64,000 bases of DNA from Aeromicrobium sp. Leaf245 (GTDB lineage Bacteria > Actinomycetota > Actinomycetes > Propionibacteriales > Nocardioidaceae): NCBI RefSeq assembly GCF_942548115.1, contig NZ_OW824151.1, positions 62,001 to 126,000 of the forward strand, given 5' to 3'. A program made the position numbers and the translations under genes. The notes beneath the pieces were generated by a model. That model worked only from the letters and a program-made list of their open reading frames with translations, did no database searches and was not told the DNA's origin. Positions 16,738 to 24,138 of this stretch are shown here, one piece after another. Position 1 is the stretch's first letter, and each line of letters begins with the position of its first letter.

Positions 16738-18098
16738 CGGTCCACCCCCGACAGGGCGCGGTCGTCGGCGGGTGCCCCGAACGTCTGGAAGGCGATGCGC
16801 TCCTCCACCGGGTACACCTCCCGGCCCGCCATCGCGTTGACGATCACCGACGACCGGAAGGCCCCCATGCCCAGGTCGGGGGCGACGAAGCCGTGCGTGT
16901 GCTCCTCGGCGTTCTGCACGAAGACCCGGTGGTCGGCGTCAATCGTGTAGTCCGACGCGACGGCGTACCGGCCGCGCTCGTCCCACCTGACGTGGTCGTG
17001 CAGCGGTTCCACCAGGTCGGGCAGGCCGGCCCGATACCCGGTGGCCAGCACGAGCGACGCCGTGGTGGTGCGGAACGGCACGTCGGTCTCGTCGTGGCGC
17101 AGCTCCAGGCCGACCCGACCCGCCTGCGTGTCCCACGACGCCGACGTGAGCGTGGTGCCGGCCAGCAGGTCGGTCGTGACCGGGCCGTCGACGCTCAACC
17201 GGTAGAGCGTGTCGTAGATGTCGTCGACGAGGTCGCCGCTGATGCCCTTGTAGAGCGGCTTGTGCTCGCCGACCAGCCGGTCGCGGACCTGCGTCGGCAG
17301 CGCCTGGAAGTACGCCGTGTACTCCGGCGACGTCATCTCCAGCGTCAGCTTCGTGTACTCCATCGGGAAGAAGCGCGGCGACCTGGTCACCCACGTGAGG
17401 TGGTAGCCGCACCGCCCGGCGTCCTCCAGCAGGTCGCGGTACACCTCGGCGGCGCTCTGCCCGCTGCCGACGACCGTGATGGAGTCGGTGGCCTGGAGCG
17501 CCTCCTTGCGCGGCAGGTAGTCGGCGGTGTGGACGACGGTCCCACCGTGCCCACCCTCGAGCAGCGCGCGCGCCGCGTCGGGCACGTGCGGACGCGTGCC
17601 CACGCCGAGCACCACGTGGCGGGCCGTCAGCGTGGTGGGGCCGTCGGCCGTCAAGGCGGTCACCGTGAACAGCTCGCCGTCGCGGCGGACCGACTGGACG
17701 TGGTGACCCAGGCGCACGGGCAGCCGCTCGGCGGCCCAGCGCAGGTAGCGGTCGTACTCGCGGCGGAGCGGGTAGAAGCTCTCGCGGATGTAGAACGGGT
17801 ACAGCCGCCCGACCTGCTTGAGGTAGGCCAGGAACGAGTAGGGCGACGTCGGGTCGGCCATGGTCACGAGGTCGGCCATGAACGGCACCTGCAGCGTGGC
17901 CTCGGGCAGCATCATGCCCGCGTGCCACGACACGTCGTCGCGGGACTCCAGCACCACGCCCCGCAGGCCGGTGGGCTCGGCGAGGGCGGCCAGTCCGAGG
18001 TTGAACGGTCCGGCGCCGACAGCCACGAAGTCGAGGACCTCCTGCCGGCCCCGCCCGGCGGGGGTGCCGGGCCGTGGGCGGCGATCCGGCACAGTCAT
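16734..18098 (-). CDS. desB: Cadaverine/lysine N-monooxygenase (DesB)
   Basis: FAD- and NADPH-dependent N-hydroxylase converting cadaverine to N-hydroxycadaverine, the second step of desferrioxamine synthesis. 454 residues. The FAD motif is VGAGPFNLGLAAL (about residues 27-39), the NADPH motif is VVGSGQSAAEVY, and the C-terminal ATGY (LVLATGYRAGLP) is present. ATG 18098 overlaps the desA stop. The N-terminal RPRPGTPAGRGRQ is encoded by an inverted copy of the dispersed GC-rich repeat; homologues usually begin nearer the FAD motif, so it looks like an added extension. Confidence 0.93.
   Translation of the reverse strand: MTVPDRRPRPGTPAGRGRQEVLDFVAVGAGPFNLGLAALAEPTGLRGVVLESRDDVSWHAGMMLPEATLQVPFMADLVTMADPTSPYSFLAYLKQVGRLYPFYIRESFYPLRREYDRYLRWAAERLPVRLGHHVQSVRRDGELFTVTALTADGPTTLTARHVVLGVGTRPHVPDAARALLEGGHGGTVVHTADYLPRKEALQATDSITVVGSGQSAAEVYRDLLEDAGRCGYHLTWVTRSPRFFPMEYTKLTLEMTSPEYTAYFQALPTQVRDRLVGEHKPLYKGISGDLVDDIYDTLYRLSVDGPVTTDLLAGTTLTSASWDTQAGRVGLELRHDETDVPFRTTTASLVLATGYRAGLPDLVEPLHDHVRWDERGRYAVASDYTIDADHRVFVQNAEEHTHGFVAPDLGMGAFRSSVIVNAMAGREVYPVEERIAFQTFGAPADDRALSGVDR
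18054..18081 (+). repeat. Copy of GC-rich coding palindrome at the desB N-terminus
   Basis: CCCGGCGGGGGTGCCGGG followed by CCGTGGGCGG on the plus strand, that is antisense to desB. In the MFS gene the same sequence is on the coding strand. Confidence 0.7.
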
Positions 18099-19576
18099 GC
18101 GTCGACCTCCTCGCGGTCGAGCTCGAGCAGGTCCTCACCGGTCGAGCGCACCCGCTCGAGCACGGCCACGACGTCGTCGAGCGTGGCCGCCGGGTTGAGC
18201 AGGGTGAGCTTGAGCCACGCCCGCCCGTCGACCTTCGTGCCGGCGACGACCGCGCGACCGTCGCCCCAGAGGGTGCGCCGGATCCGGGGGTTGAGGTCGT
18301 CGGCGAGGTCGTCGGCGAGGCCGTCGGGCCGGTAGCGGAACACGACGGTGCTCAGCTCGGGCTCGGCCCGCAGCTGCAGGTCGTCCTGCTCGCGGACCCA
18401 GTCCGCCGTCGCGTGGGCGAGGTCGATCGCGGTGTCGAAGCCCTGCCCGATCGCGTCGGCACCCATGACGCGCAGCGTGAGCCAGAGCTTGAGCGCGTCG
18501 AACCGGCGGGTGGTCTGCAGGCTCTTGTCGACCTGGTTCGGCAGGTCGGCCGTCCGCGGGTTGAGGTACTCGGCGTGGTAGGTCACGTGCCGCAGGACCC
18601 CCGTGTCGCGCACCAGGACGGCGCTCGCGCTCACGGGCTGGAAGAACGTCTTGTGGAAGTCGACGGTGACCGAGTCGGCCCGCTCGATGCCGTCGAGCCG
18701 GTGCCGACGTCGAGGCGACGCGAGCAGACCACCCCCGTACGCGGCGTCGACGTGCATCCACACGCCGTGCTCGGTGCACAGGTCTGCGACGGCACCGAGC
18801 GGGTCGATCGCACCCAGGTCGGTCGTGCCGGCCGTGGCGACCACGGCCATGGGGACGAGGCCGCGGGCGAGGCAGTCGTGCAGCGCCCGCTCCAGGGCGA
18901 CGGGGTCCATCCGATGCCGGGCGTCGACGTCGACGGGCACCACCGCGTCGGCGTCGAGGCCGAGGATCGTGGCCGACTTCTGCACGCTGAAGTGCGCGTC
19001 GGCCGAGCAGAACACCCGGAAGCGAGCGAGCGAGTCGGCGTAGGCGAGCCCCGGGTCGACGTGGCCGCGCAGGAAGGTCTCGCCGCGTGCCATGAGCAGC
19101 GCCTGCAGGTTCGACTGCGTGCCGCCCGACGTGAACACGCCATCGGCGGTCCCGCCCTCGGCGGGGACGGCGAACCCGATGCGTCCGGCGGTCCAGTCCA
19201 CCAGCCGGCGCTCGATGAGCGTGCCGCCCGCGCTCTGGTCCCAGGTGTCGAGCGAGGAGTTCACGGCCGAGACGAAGAGCTCGGCCAGCAGCGCCGGGAC
19301 GACCACGGGGCAGTTCAGGTGGGCGGCGTATCCGGGGTCGTGGAACCAGACGGCGTCGTCGAGGTACACGTCGCGGAGCTCGGCGAGCGCGGCGTCGACG
19401 TCGACGGGCCGGTCCAGGTCGACGGCGTCGACGGCGCGTGCGACGTCGGTGACCGAGCGACCGCTGAAGGGCGTCCGGACGCTGCCGAGGTGCTCGGTGA
19501 GCACGTCGAGCCCGGCGCGCATGGTCGTGGCATAGTGCTCGGCGTTGGCCGGGCTGAACAGGTGGTCGTCCACCAT
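18095..19576 (-). CDS. desA: PLP-dependent lysine decarboxylase (DesA)
   Basis: Group II pyridoxal-phosphate decarboxylase making cadaverine from lysine, the committed step of the siderophore. 493 residues. The PLP phosphate-binding region is SGGTQSNLQALL, the Asp that contacts the ring nitrogen is in HVDAAYGGG, and the Schiff-base Lys is in VDFHKTFFQP. GGGGGAAGGAGC gives a strong ribosome site before ATG 19576. It is first in the des operon and an iron box lies 22-40 bases upstream, so it should be repressed when iron is plentiful. Confidence 0.93.
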   Translation of the reverse strand: MVDDHLFSPANAEHYATTMRAGLDVLTEHLGSVRTPFSGRSVTDVARAVDAVDLDRPVDVDAALAELRDVYLDDAVWFHDPGYAAHLNCPVVVPALLAELFVSAVNSSLDTWDQSAGGTLIERRLVDWTAGRIGFAVPAEGGTADGVFTSGGTQSNLQALLMARGETFLRGHVDPGLAYADSLARFRVFCSADAHFSVQKSATILGLDADAVVPVDVDARHRMDPVALERALHDCLARGLVPMAVVATAGTTDLGAIDPLGAVADLCTEHGVWMHVDAAYGGGLLASPRRRHRLDGIERADSVTVDFHKTFFQPVSASAVLVRDTGVLRHVTYHAEYLNPRTADLPNQVDKSLQTTRRFDALKLWLTLRVMGADAIGQGFDTAIDLAHATADWVREQDDLQLRAEPELSTVVFRYRPDGLADDLADDLNPRIRRTLWGDGRAVVAGTKVDGRAWLKLTLLNPAATLDDVVAVLERVRSTGEDLLELDREEVDA

Positions 19577-19597
19577 GCTCCTTCCCCCGAAGATCGT

Positions 19598-19616
19598 GTA
19601 GGCAAGCCTTACCTAA
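19598..19616. promoter_or_regulatory. IdeR/DmdR-type iron box
   Basis: The minus-strand 19-mer TTAGGTAAGGCTTGCCTAC closely matches the actinobacterial iron box TTAGGTTAGGCTAACCTAA. It lies in the 105-base gap between divergent desA (19576) and the SCO6745-like gene (19682) and can control both. The Fe-repressor itself is not in the window. Confidence 0.85.
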
Positions 19617-19681
19617 GCAAACCCGGACCGCCCCGGCAACCTGCTGGGAGCCACGTCACACCTCACCCCTCGGAGACGCCC

Positions 19682-20518
19682 GTGCACCCGCTCACCGGTT
19701 TCTGGCGCTCGATCGAGGCCCTGCACTCCGTGGTCTACTTCGCCCCCGATGCCCAGTCCCGCTACGAGTCCCTGGGGCTGAAGGGCTACTGGATGGGCTA
19801 CGCCGCCTCGCGCGCCGGCGCCCTCGGCACTCCCGCCGCCGCAGTGGTCGTGGCCACCTTCCACGGCTTCGCCCCGCGACTCGTCGAGCGGGCCGTCCCC
19901 GACGCGTGGCGGATGGCCGACCCGCAGGCGGTGCTGGCGGAGCGGCTCGCGATCGCCCGTGACGTGCTCGGTCCCGCCCTCGCCGGGCACGACGTCGAGC
20001 GTCTGGCCGCGCGCCTCGCGCAGGTGGTCGGTCGCGCCGACCTCGCGGGGAAGCCGCTGGCCGCGGCCGAGTCGTCGCTGGCCGTGCCCGACGACGCGGT
20101 CGGTGCCCTGTGGCGCCACGCGAGCGTGCTGCGCGAGCTGCGCGGCGACGCCCACGTGTCGGTGCTCGTCACCGCCGGTCTCGGCGGGGCCGCCTCGAAC
20201 GCCCTGCAGGTGGCGCTCGGCCGGGCTCCGGAGCGTCAGCGCTCGGTCCGAGGCTGGACCGAGGACGAGTGGGCCGAGGCGCTGGAGGACCTGCGCCGTC
20301 GCGGCTGGGTCGACGCCGACGGCGCACCCACCGACACCGGCCGGGCCGCCCGCGAGCGCCTCGAGGACGCCACGGACCGTGCCGTCGACGCCGCCCTCGA
20401 CACCGAGGCCACGGCGCACGCGGTGTCGGTGGAGTCCGACCTGGTCGCCGCCGCCCGCGCCGTGGTCGCCGCCGGTGCCATCACCTACCCCAACCCCATC
20501 GGCGCCCAGGCCCCCTAG
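19682..20518 (+). CDS. SCO6745-like (SalK-type) protein of unknown function
   Basis: 278 residues, soluble. It resembles the actinobacterial family annotated as SCO6745/SalK: an N-terminal FWRSIEALHSVVYFAPDAQ segment, a region with AASRAGALGTP and ATFHGFAP, and a C-terminal winged-helix-like part (WTEDEWAEALEDLRRRGWVD). Biochemical role is unknown. GTG 19682 has CGGAG a few bases upstream. Its promoter region includes the iron box that also serves desA, so an iron-linked role is plausible. It converges on the MFS gene with no gap. Confidence 0.7.
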   Translation: MHPLTGFWRSIEALHSVVYFAPDAQSRYESLGLKGYWMGYAASRAGALGTPAAAVVVATFHGFAPRLVERAVPDAWRMADPQAVLAERLAIARDVLGPALAGHDVERLAARLAQVVGRADLAGKPLAAAESSLAVPDDAVGALWRHASVLRELRGDAHVSVLVTAGLGGAASNALQVALGRAPERQRSVRGWTEDEWAEALEDLRRRGWVDADGAPTDTGRAARERLEDATDRAVDAALDTEATAHAVSVESDLVAAARAVVAAGAITYPNPIGAQAP

Positions 20519-22054
20519 TCACCGCGTCTCGGACGTCCTGCGGGTCAGGGTCAGCACGACGGCGGCCGCGAAGGCGCTCACCGAGCACACGGCCCACACG
20601 GTCAGGTAGCCCGAGAGGGGCGCGGTGCCGAGCGTCGGGTCGTCGATCGACCCGGTCGACGCCAGGGCGATGGCGAACACGGCCGACGCGATCGCGCCAC
20701 CCACCGTCTTGGTCGCGTTGGTCATGCCGGTCGCGAAGCCGGTGGCCTCCGGCGGCGCGGCTGCAGCGGCCGCGGCCGGGAGCGCCGCCACGAGCAGCCC
20801 GGACCCGACGCCGGCGACGCCCATGTTGGTGAGCGTCTGGGTGGTCGTGTCGTGCAGCGGCAGGAACAGCCCGTAGCCGACACCGACGACGGTGCAGCCC
20901 GCCACCATCGCCCCGCGCGGGCCGAGCGTGCGCGAGAGCACCGGCAGGAGCAGGGCACCCACCACCATCGTCACGACGTAGACGCCGATGAGCGTGGACA
21001 CGAAGGCCGCGGACGCACCGAGGCCGAAGCCCGCGACGTCGGGATCGGTCCGCGCGAAGGTGGACAGCGGGATCTGCGCGCCCAGCACCGACATGCCGAA
21101 CAGGAACGCGGTCAGCTGCACCGGCCACTGGGCCGCGCGGACGAACGTGTGAACGTCGATGAGCGGAGCGACCCCGTCCTCGGGTCGGGCGGCCAGCCCT
21201 TGCTCGTACCGGACGAGCACGGAGAGCGCCGCGAACGAGAGCAGGACGAGCGACCACGGGACCGGGGAGCCGACGCCCATCAGCCGGATGGCGATGAGCC
21301 CGCCCATGAGCAGCCCGAGGGTCACCGTGAGCCACGCGAGCCCGCCGTAGTCGTACCCGCCCGACGCCTGTCCGCGGTCACGCTCGATGCCGAACCACAC
21401 GATCGCGAGGCACACCGTCACGGCCACGGCGGGCAGCGACAGCAGCACCGTCATCGACGTCGACTCCACCAGGGCGCCCGACGTGAGCGCACCGACGATC
21501 ACGCCGGTCTCGAGCGCCGCCACCAGGAAGGCGGCCGACCGACGGGTGAGGCGGTGCTGGTCGGGCGAGCCGGCCGTGCGGCGGTGGATGATCGCCACCT
21601 CCACGGGCAGCCACACCACGTACGCACCCTGCAGCGCCCAGCCGACGAGGAACGTGGAGAAGCCGGGCGCGAAGGCCAGGGCCCAGGAGCCGACCGCCGT
21701 GACCGCCGTCGACACGAGCAGGACGTTGCGGTGGCCCCACAGGTCGCCCAGCCGCGACAGCAGCGGCACCGCGAGCGCCGACAGCACCAGCTGCGCGGCC
21801 TCGAACCAGTTCACGTCGGCGTCGCGGATGCCCAGGTGACGCGCGATGTCGGAGAAGATCGGCGTGTAGAAGCCCTGCAGGATGCCGCTCACGACCTCGA
21901 CGGCCACGAGGAAGCCGACCACCGCCCACAGGCCGGTGTTGACCTGCCGCCCGCGGCCCGGCGCTCCCGCCGGAGTGCTCTGCCGCCCACGGCCCGGCAC
22001 TCCCGCCGGGGTGCTCTGCCGCCCACGGCCCGGCACCCCCGCCGGGGTGCTCAC
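20519..22054 (-). CDS. Major facilitator superfamily exporter (14-helix type)
   Basis: 511 residues. After an N-terminal repeat extension comes a long hydrophobic series with MFS features: GFLVAVEVVSGILQGFY, LSRLGDLWGHRNVLLV (the loop-2 GxxxDxxGxR/K-like motif) and about fourteen membrane segments. GTG 22054 overlaps the M20 peptidase stop (GTGA). It sits next to the siderophore operon, so siderophore export is possible, but it lies downstream of the peptidase and outside the iron-controlled transcript. The first 37 residues, three copies of STPAG(V/A)PGRGRQ, come from the 36-bp repeat and are likely dispensable. Confidence 0.85.
   Translation of the reverse strand: MSTPAGVPGRGRQSTPAGVPGRGRQSTPAGAPGRGRQVNTGLWAVVGFLVAVEVVSGILQGFYTPIFSDIARHLGIRDADVNWFEAAQLVLSALAVPLLSRLGDLWGHRNVLLVSTAVTAVGSWALAFAPGFSTFLVGWALQGAYVVWLPVEVAIIHRRTAGSPDQHRLTRRSAAFLVAALETGVIVGALTSGALVESTSMTVLLSLPAVAVTVCLAIVWFGIERDRGQASGGYDYGGLAWLTVTLGLLMGGLIAIRLMGVGSPVPWSLVLLSFAALSVLVRYEQGLAARPEDGVAPLIDVHTFVRAAQWPVQLTAFLFGMSVLGAQIPLSTFARTDPDVAGFGLGASAAFVSTLIGVYVVTMVVGALLLPVLSRTLGPRGAMVAGCTVVGVGYGLFLPLHDTTTQTLTNMGVAGVGSGLLVAALPAAAAAAAPPEATGFATGMTNATKTVGGAIASAVFAIALASTGSIDDPTLGTAPLSGYLTVWAVCSVSAFAAAVVLTLTRRTSETR
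21944..22051 (-). repeat. Three tandem 36-bp GC-rich repeats at the MFS N-terminus
   Basis: Units at 21944-21979, 21980-22015 and 22016-22051, each with a CCCGGCACTCCCGCCGG-type core, encode STPAG(V/A)PGRGRQ three times. The same core occurs singly in desB, desC and twice in the P450 gene. Confidence 0.9.
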
Positions 22055-23403
22055 AGCGACCTCAGCAGCGCGACGTACCAGTCGACGCCCTCGAGCCAGG
22101 CGGCCACGTGCACGTGCTCGTCGAAGGAGTGGATGGAGGCGCGTTGCTCCTTGCTCATCCGCAGCGGGGCGAACCGGTAGACGCGGGGGCAGATGTCGCA
22201 GAAGAAGCGGCTGTCGGTGCCGGCCATCATCACGTAGGGCGTCACGATCGCGTCGGGGAAGACGTCGGCGATCGTGCGCTCCAGCAGCGCGAATGCACCC
22301 AGGGCCTCGGGCTCGGTCGTGGGCGAGAGGGGACTCGGCTCGTTGGCCTCGACCACGTCGACCGCCACCTGCCGGTCGCCGACGGCGTCGCGCACGTGGT
22401 CGAGCGCCGACGCCACGCTCTCCCCCGGCATGATCCGCAGGTTCACCTCGGCCCGCGCCCGGGCGGCGATGACGTTGTGGGCGGGCGCACCGGACAGCGT
22501 GGTGGCCACCATGGTCGTCCGCACCATGGCGGCGGTCTCGGGCCCGGCCGCGACGAGCGCACGACCGAGCACGCCGGGCGGGGTCCGGGTGGCGCCGGTC
22601 AGGAGCGCACGCAGCGGCAGCGGCAGGTGGCCGGCCAGCCGACGCAGCAGGTCGACCGTGGGGCCCGGGACGTTGATCGGGAACTGCTTCTGGTCGAGGC
22701 GCCACAGCGCGCGTCCGAGGCGGGCGGTCGGGCCCTTGGGCGCGGGCGTGGACGAGTGACCCCCGCGGCCGGTGACGGTGAGCGAGAGCGTGGTGGTGCC
22801 CTTCTCCGTGGCGCCGACGACGGCGACCGGCGCACCCACGCCGGGAAAGGCCTGGCCCGCCACGGCACCGCCCTCGTCGAGGACGAACCATGGCTCGACG
22901 CCGCGTCGCCGCAGCTCGTCGACCGCCGCGGGTGCCGACGGTCCGGACACCTCCTCGTCGGCACCGAAGGACAGCCACACGTCCTGCGCCGGCGTGAGAC
23001 CGTCGGCGAGCAGACGCTCGACGGCGGTGCAGATCGCCACCAGCTGCCCCTTGTCGTCGAGGGTGCCTCGGCCCCAGATCGCTGGTCCCTCGGGGGTCTC
23101 GACGACGTCGGCGGCGAAGGCGGGGTGCGTCCACGGGTCGTCGGGCGTCACCGGCACCACGTCCTGGTGGGCCATGAGCACGACCGGACGGTCCGAGGAC
23201 GTCCCGGCCCACCGCCACAGCAGCGCGCGCGGTGCGGCCTCGCCCGGGTCGACCCGCTCGAGCCGCTCGTGCAGCAGCGGGAAGTGCTCGGCGAGGAGCG
23301 CGTGCAGCTGGTCGAAGGGCGCCGGGTCGGTCAGGTCAGGGTCACGCTCGGCGACGGTGGGCACGCGGATCGTCGCGCGCAGGACCTCGACGTCAGGATG
23401 CAC
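22051..23403 (-). CDS. M20 family metallopeptidase
   Basis: 450-residue di-zinc exopeptidase/amidohydrolase. Zinc ligands and catalytic residues are visible in MAHQDVVPV, WGRGTLDDKGQ, DEEVSGPSA and DEGGAVAG, with the dimerisation domain in the middle (GRGGHSSTPAPKG) and a closing His near SFDEHVHV. Its length and order resemble the PM20D1/carboxypeptidase S branch, which acts on N-acyl amino acids. GTG 23403 lies six bases after TAGCGT, so the message is probably leaderless. The MFS gene overlaps its stop, implying a shared transcript: hydrolysis and export or uptake of the same compounds. Confidence 0.9.
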   Translation of the reverse strand: MHPDVEVLRATIRVPTVAERDPDLTDPAPFDQLHALLAEHFPLLHERLERVDPGEAAPRALLWRWAGTSSDRPVVLMAHQDVVPVTPDDPWTHPAFAADVVETPEGPAIWGRGTLDDKGQLVAICTAVERLLADGLTPAQDVWLSFGADEEVSGPSAPAAVDELRRRGVEPWFVLDEGGAVAGQAFPGVGAPVAVVGATEKGTTTLSLTVTGRGGHSSTPAPKGPTARLGRALWRLDQKQFPINVPGPTVDLLRRLAGHLPLPLRALLTGATRTPPGVLGRALVAAGPETAAMVRTTMVATTLSGAPAHNVIAARARAEVNLRIMPGESVASALDHVRDAVGDRQVAVDVVEANEPSPLSPTTEPEALGAFALLERTIADVFPDAIVTPYVMMAGTDSRFFCDICPRVYRFAPLRMSKEQRASIHSFDEHVHVAAWLEGVDWYVALLRSL

Positions 23404-23415
23404 TCCCCGACGCTA
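23404..23415 (-). promoter_or_regulatory. Leaderless -10 box for M20 peptidase
   Basis: Minus-strand TAGCGT (23415-23410), six bases, then GTG 23403. Confidence 0.55.
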
Positions 23416-23455
23416 GCCCGCGGCCGGGGTCACCCGCCCCGCGAGCCGGACGGCG

Positions 23456-23998
23456 TCAGAGGGTGATGACCCGGCCGGCCACGACGAGCAGCACCTCGTC
23501 GCACTCGGCGGCGAAGCGCTGGTTCACGACACCGAGCAGGTCGCGGAAGATCCGGCCGGACCGGTGCTCGGGCACCACGCCGAGCCCCACCTCGTTCGTC
23601 ACGAGCACCACCGTGCGCTGCGTCCGGGCGAGGGCCTCGACCGCGGCGTCGACGCGGTCGAGCAGCACCTGCTCCCACTCCTCGCGGATGGCGTCCCAGC
23701 CGTCGAGCTCGTCGATCTGGCTCGTGAGCCAGGTGCCGAGGCAGTCGATGAGCACCGCCGTGTCGGCGTCGGCGTCACCGCCCTCGATCGCGCCGACGAG
23801 CTCGGTGGTCTCGACGGTCGTCCAGTGCGAGGGCCGTCGCTCCTGGTGCCGAGCCACCCGCTGCGCCCACTCGGGGTCCTCGTCGGGGTCGGCCGCCGGG
23901 CCGGGCGCCACGTAGACGACCCGTTCGTGCGCGACCACCAGCGACTCCGCGTGGAACGACTTGCCCGACCGCACCCCACCTGTGACCAGAGCCTTCAT
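23456..23998 (-). CDS. cobU: Adenosylcobinamide kinase / guanylyltransferase
   Basis: Bifunctional enzyme of cobalamin nucleotide-loop assembly: it phosphorylates adenosylcobinamide and then attaches GMP. 180 residues. The P-loop GGVRSGKS is at the N-terminus, the catalytic His lies in ARHQERRP, and VTNEVGLGVVPEHRSGR is the family signature. ATG 23998 is six bases after TAGGGT with no ribosome site. No other cobalamin genes are in the window. Confidence 0.93.
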   Translation of the reverse strand: MKALVTGGVRSGKSFHAESLVVAHERVVYVAPGPAADPDEDPEWAQRVARHQERRPSHWTTVETTELVGAIEGGDADADTAVLIDCLGTWLTSQIDELDGWDAIREEWEQVLLDRVDAAVEALARTQRTVVLVTNEVGLGVVPEHRSGRIFRDLLGVVNQRFAAECDEVLLVVAGRVITL

Positions 23999-24010
23999 GC
24001 CGCGACCCTA
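23999..24010 (-). promoter_or_regulatory. Leaderless -10 box for cobU
   Basis: Minus-strand TAGGGT (24010-24005), six bases, then ATG 23998. Confidence 0.55.
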
Positions 24011-24138
24011 CTCCCGCGCGGTCCCGCCGAACCTGGAAGTTCTTCGTGCGTTCGGCGGACGCCGGGAGCCTCGGTTCCCTAGGCTTCGAGCGACCGGTCG
24101 AGCACCCGGCCGGCGTCTGCCTCGTCCCTGGAGACTCC

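Noticed and set aside
18074..19681. Open frame on the plus strand opposite desA running into the SCO6745-like gene
   Set aside because: It is the shadow of desA; the real gene starts at GTG 19682 behind the iron box.
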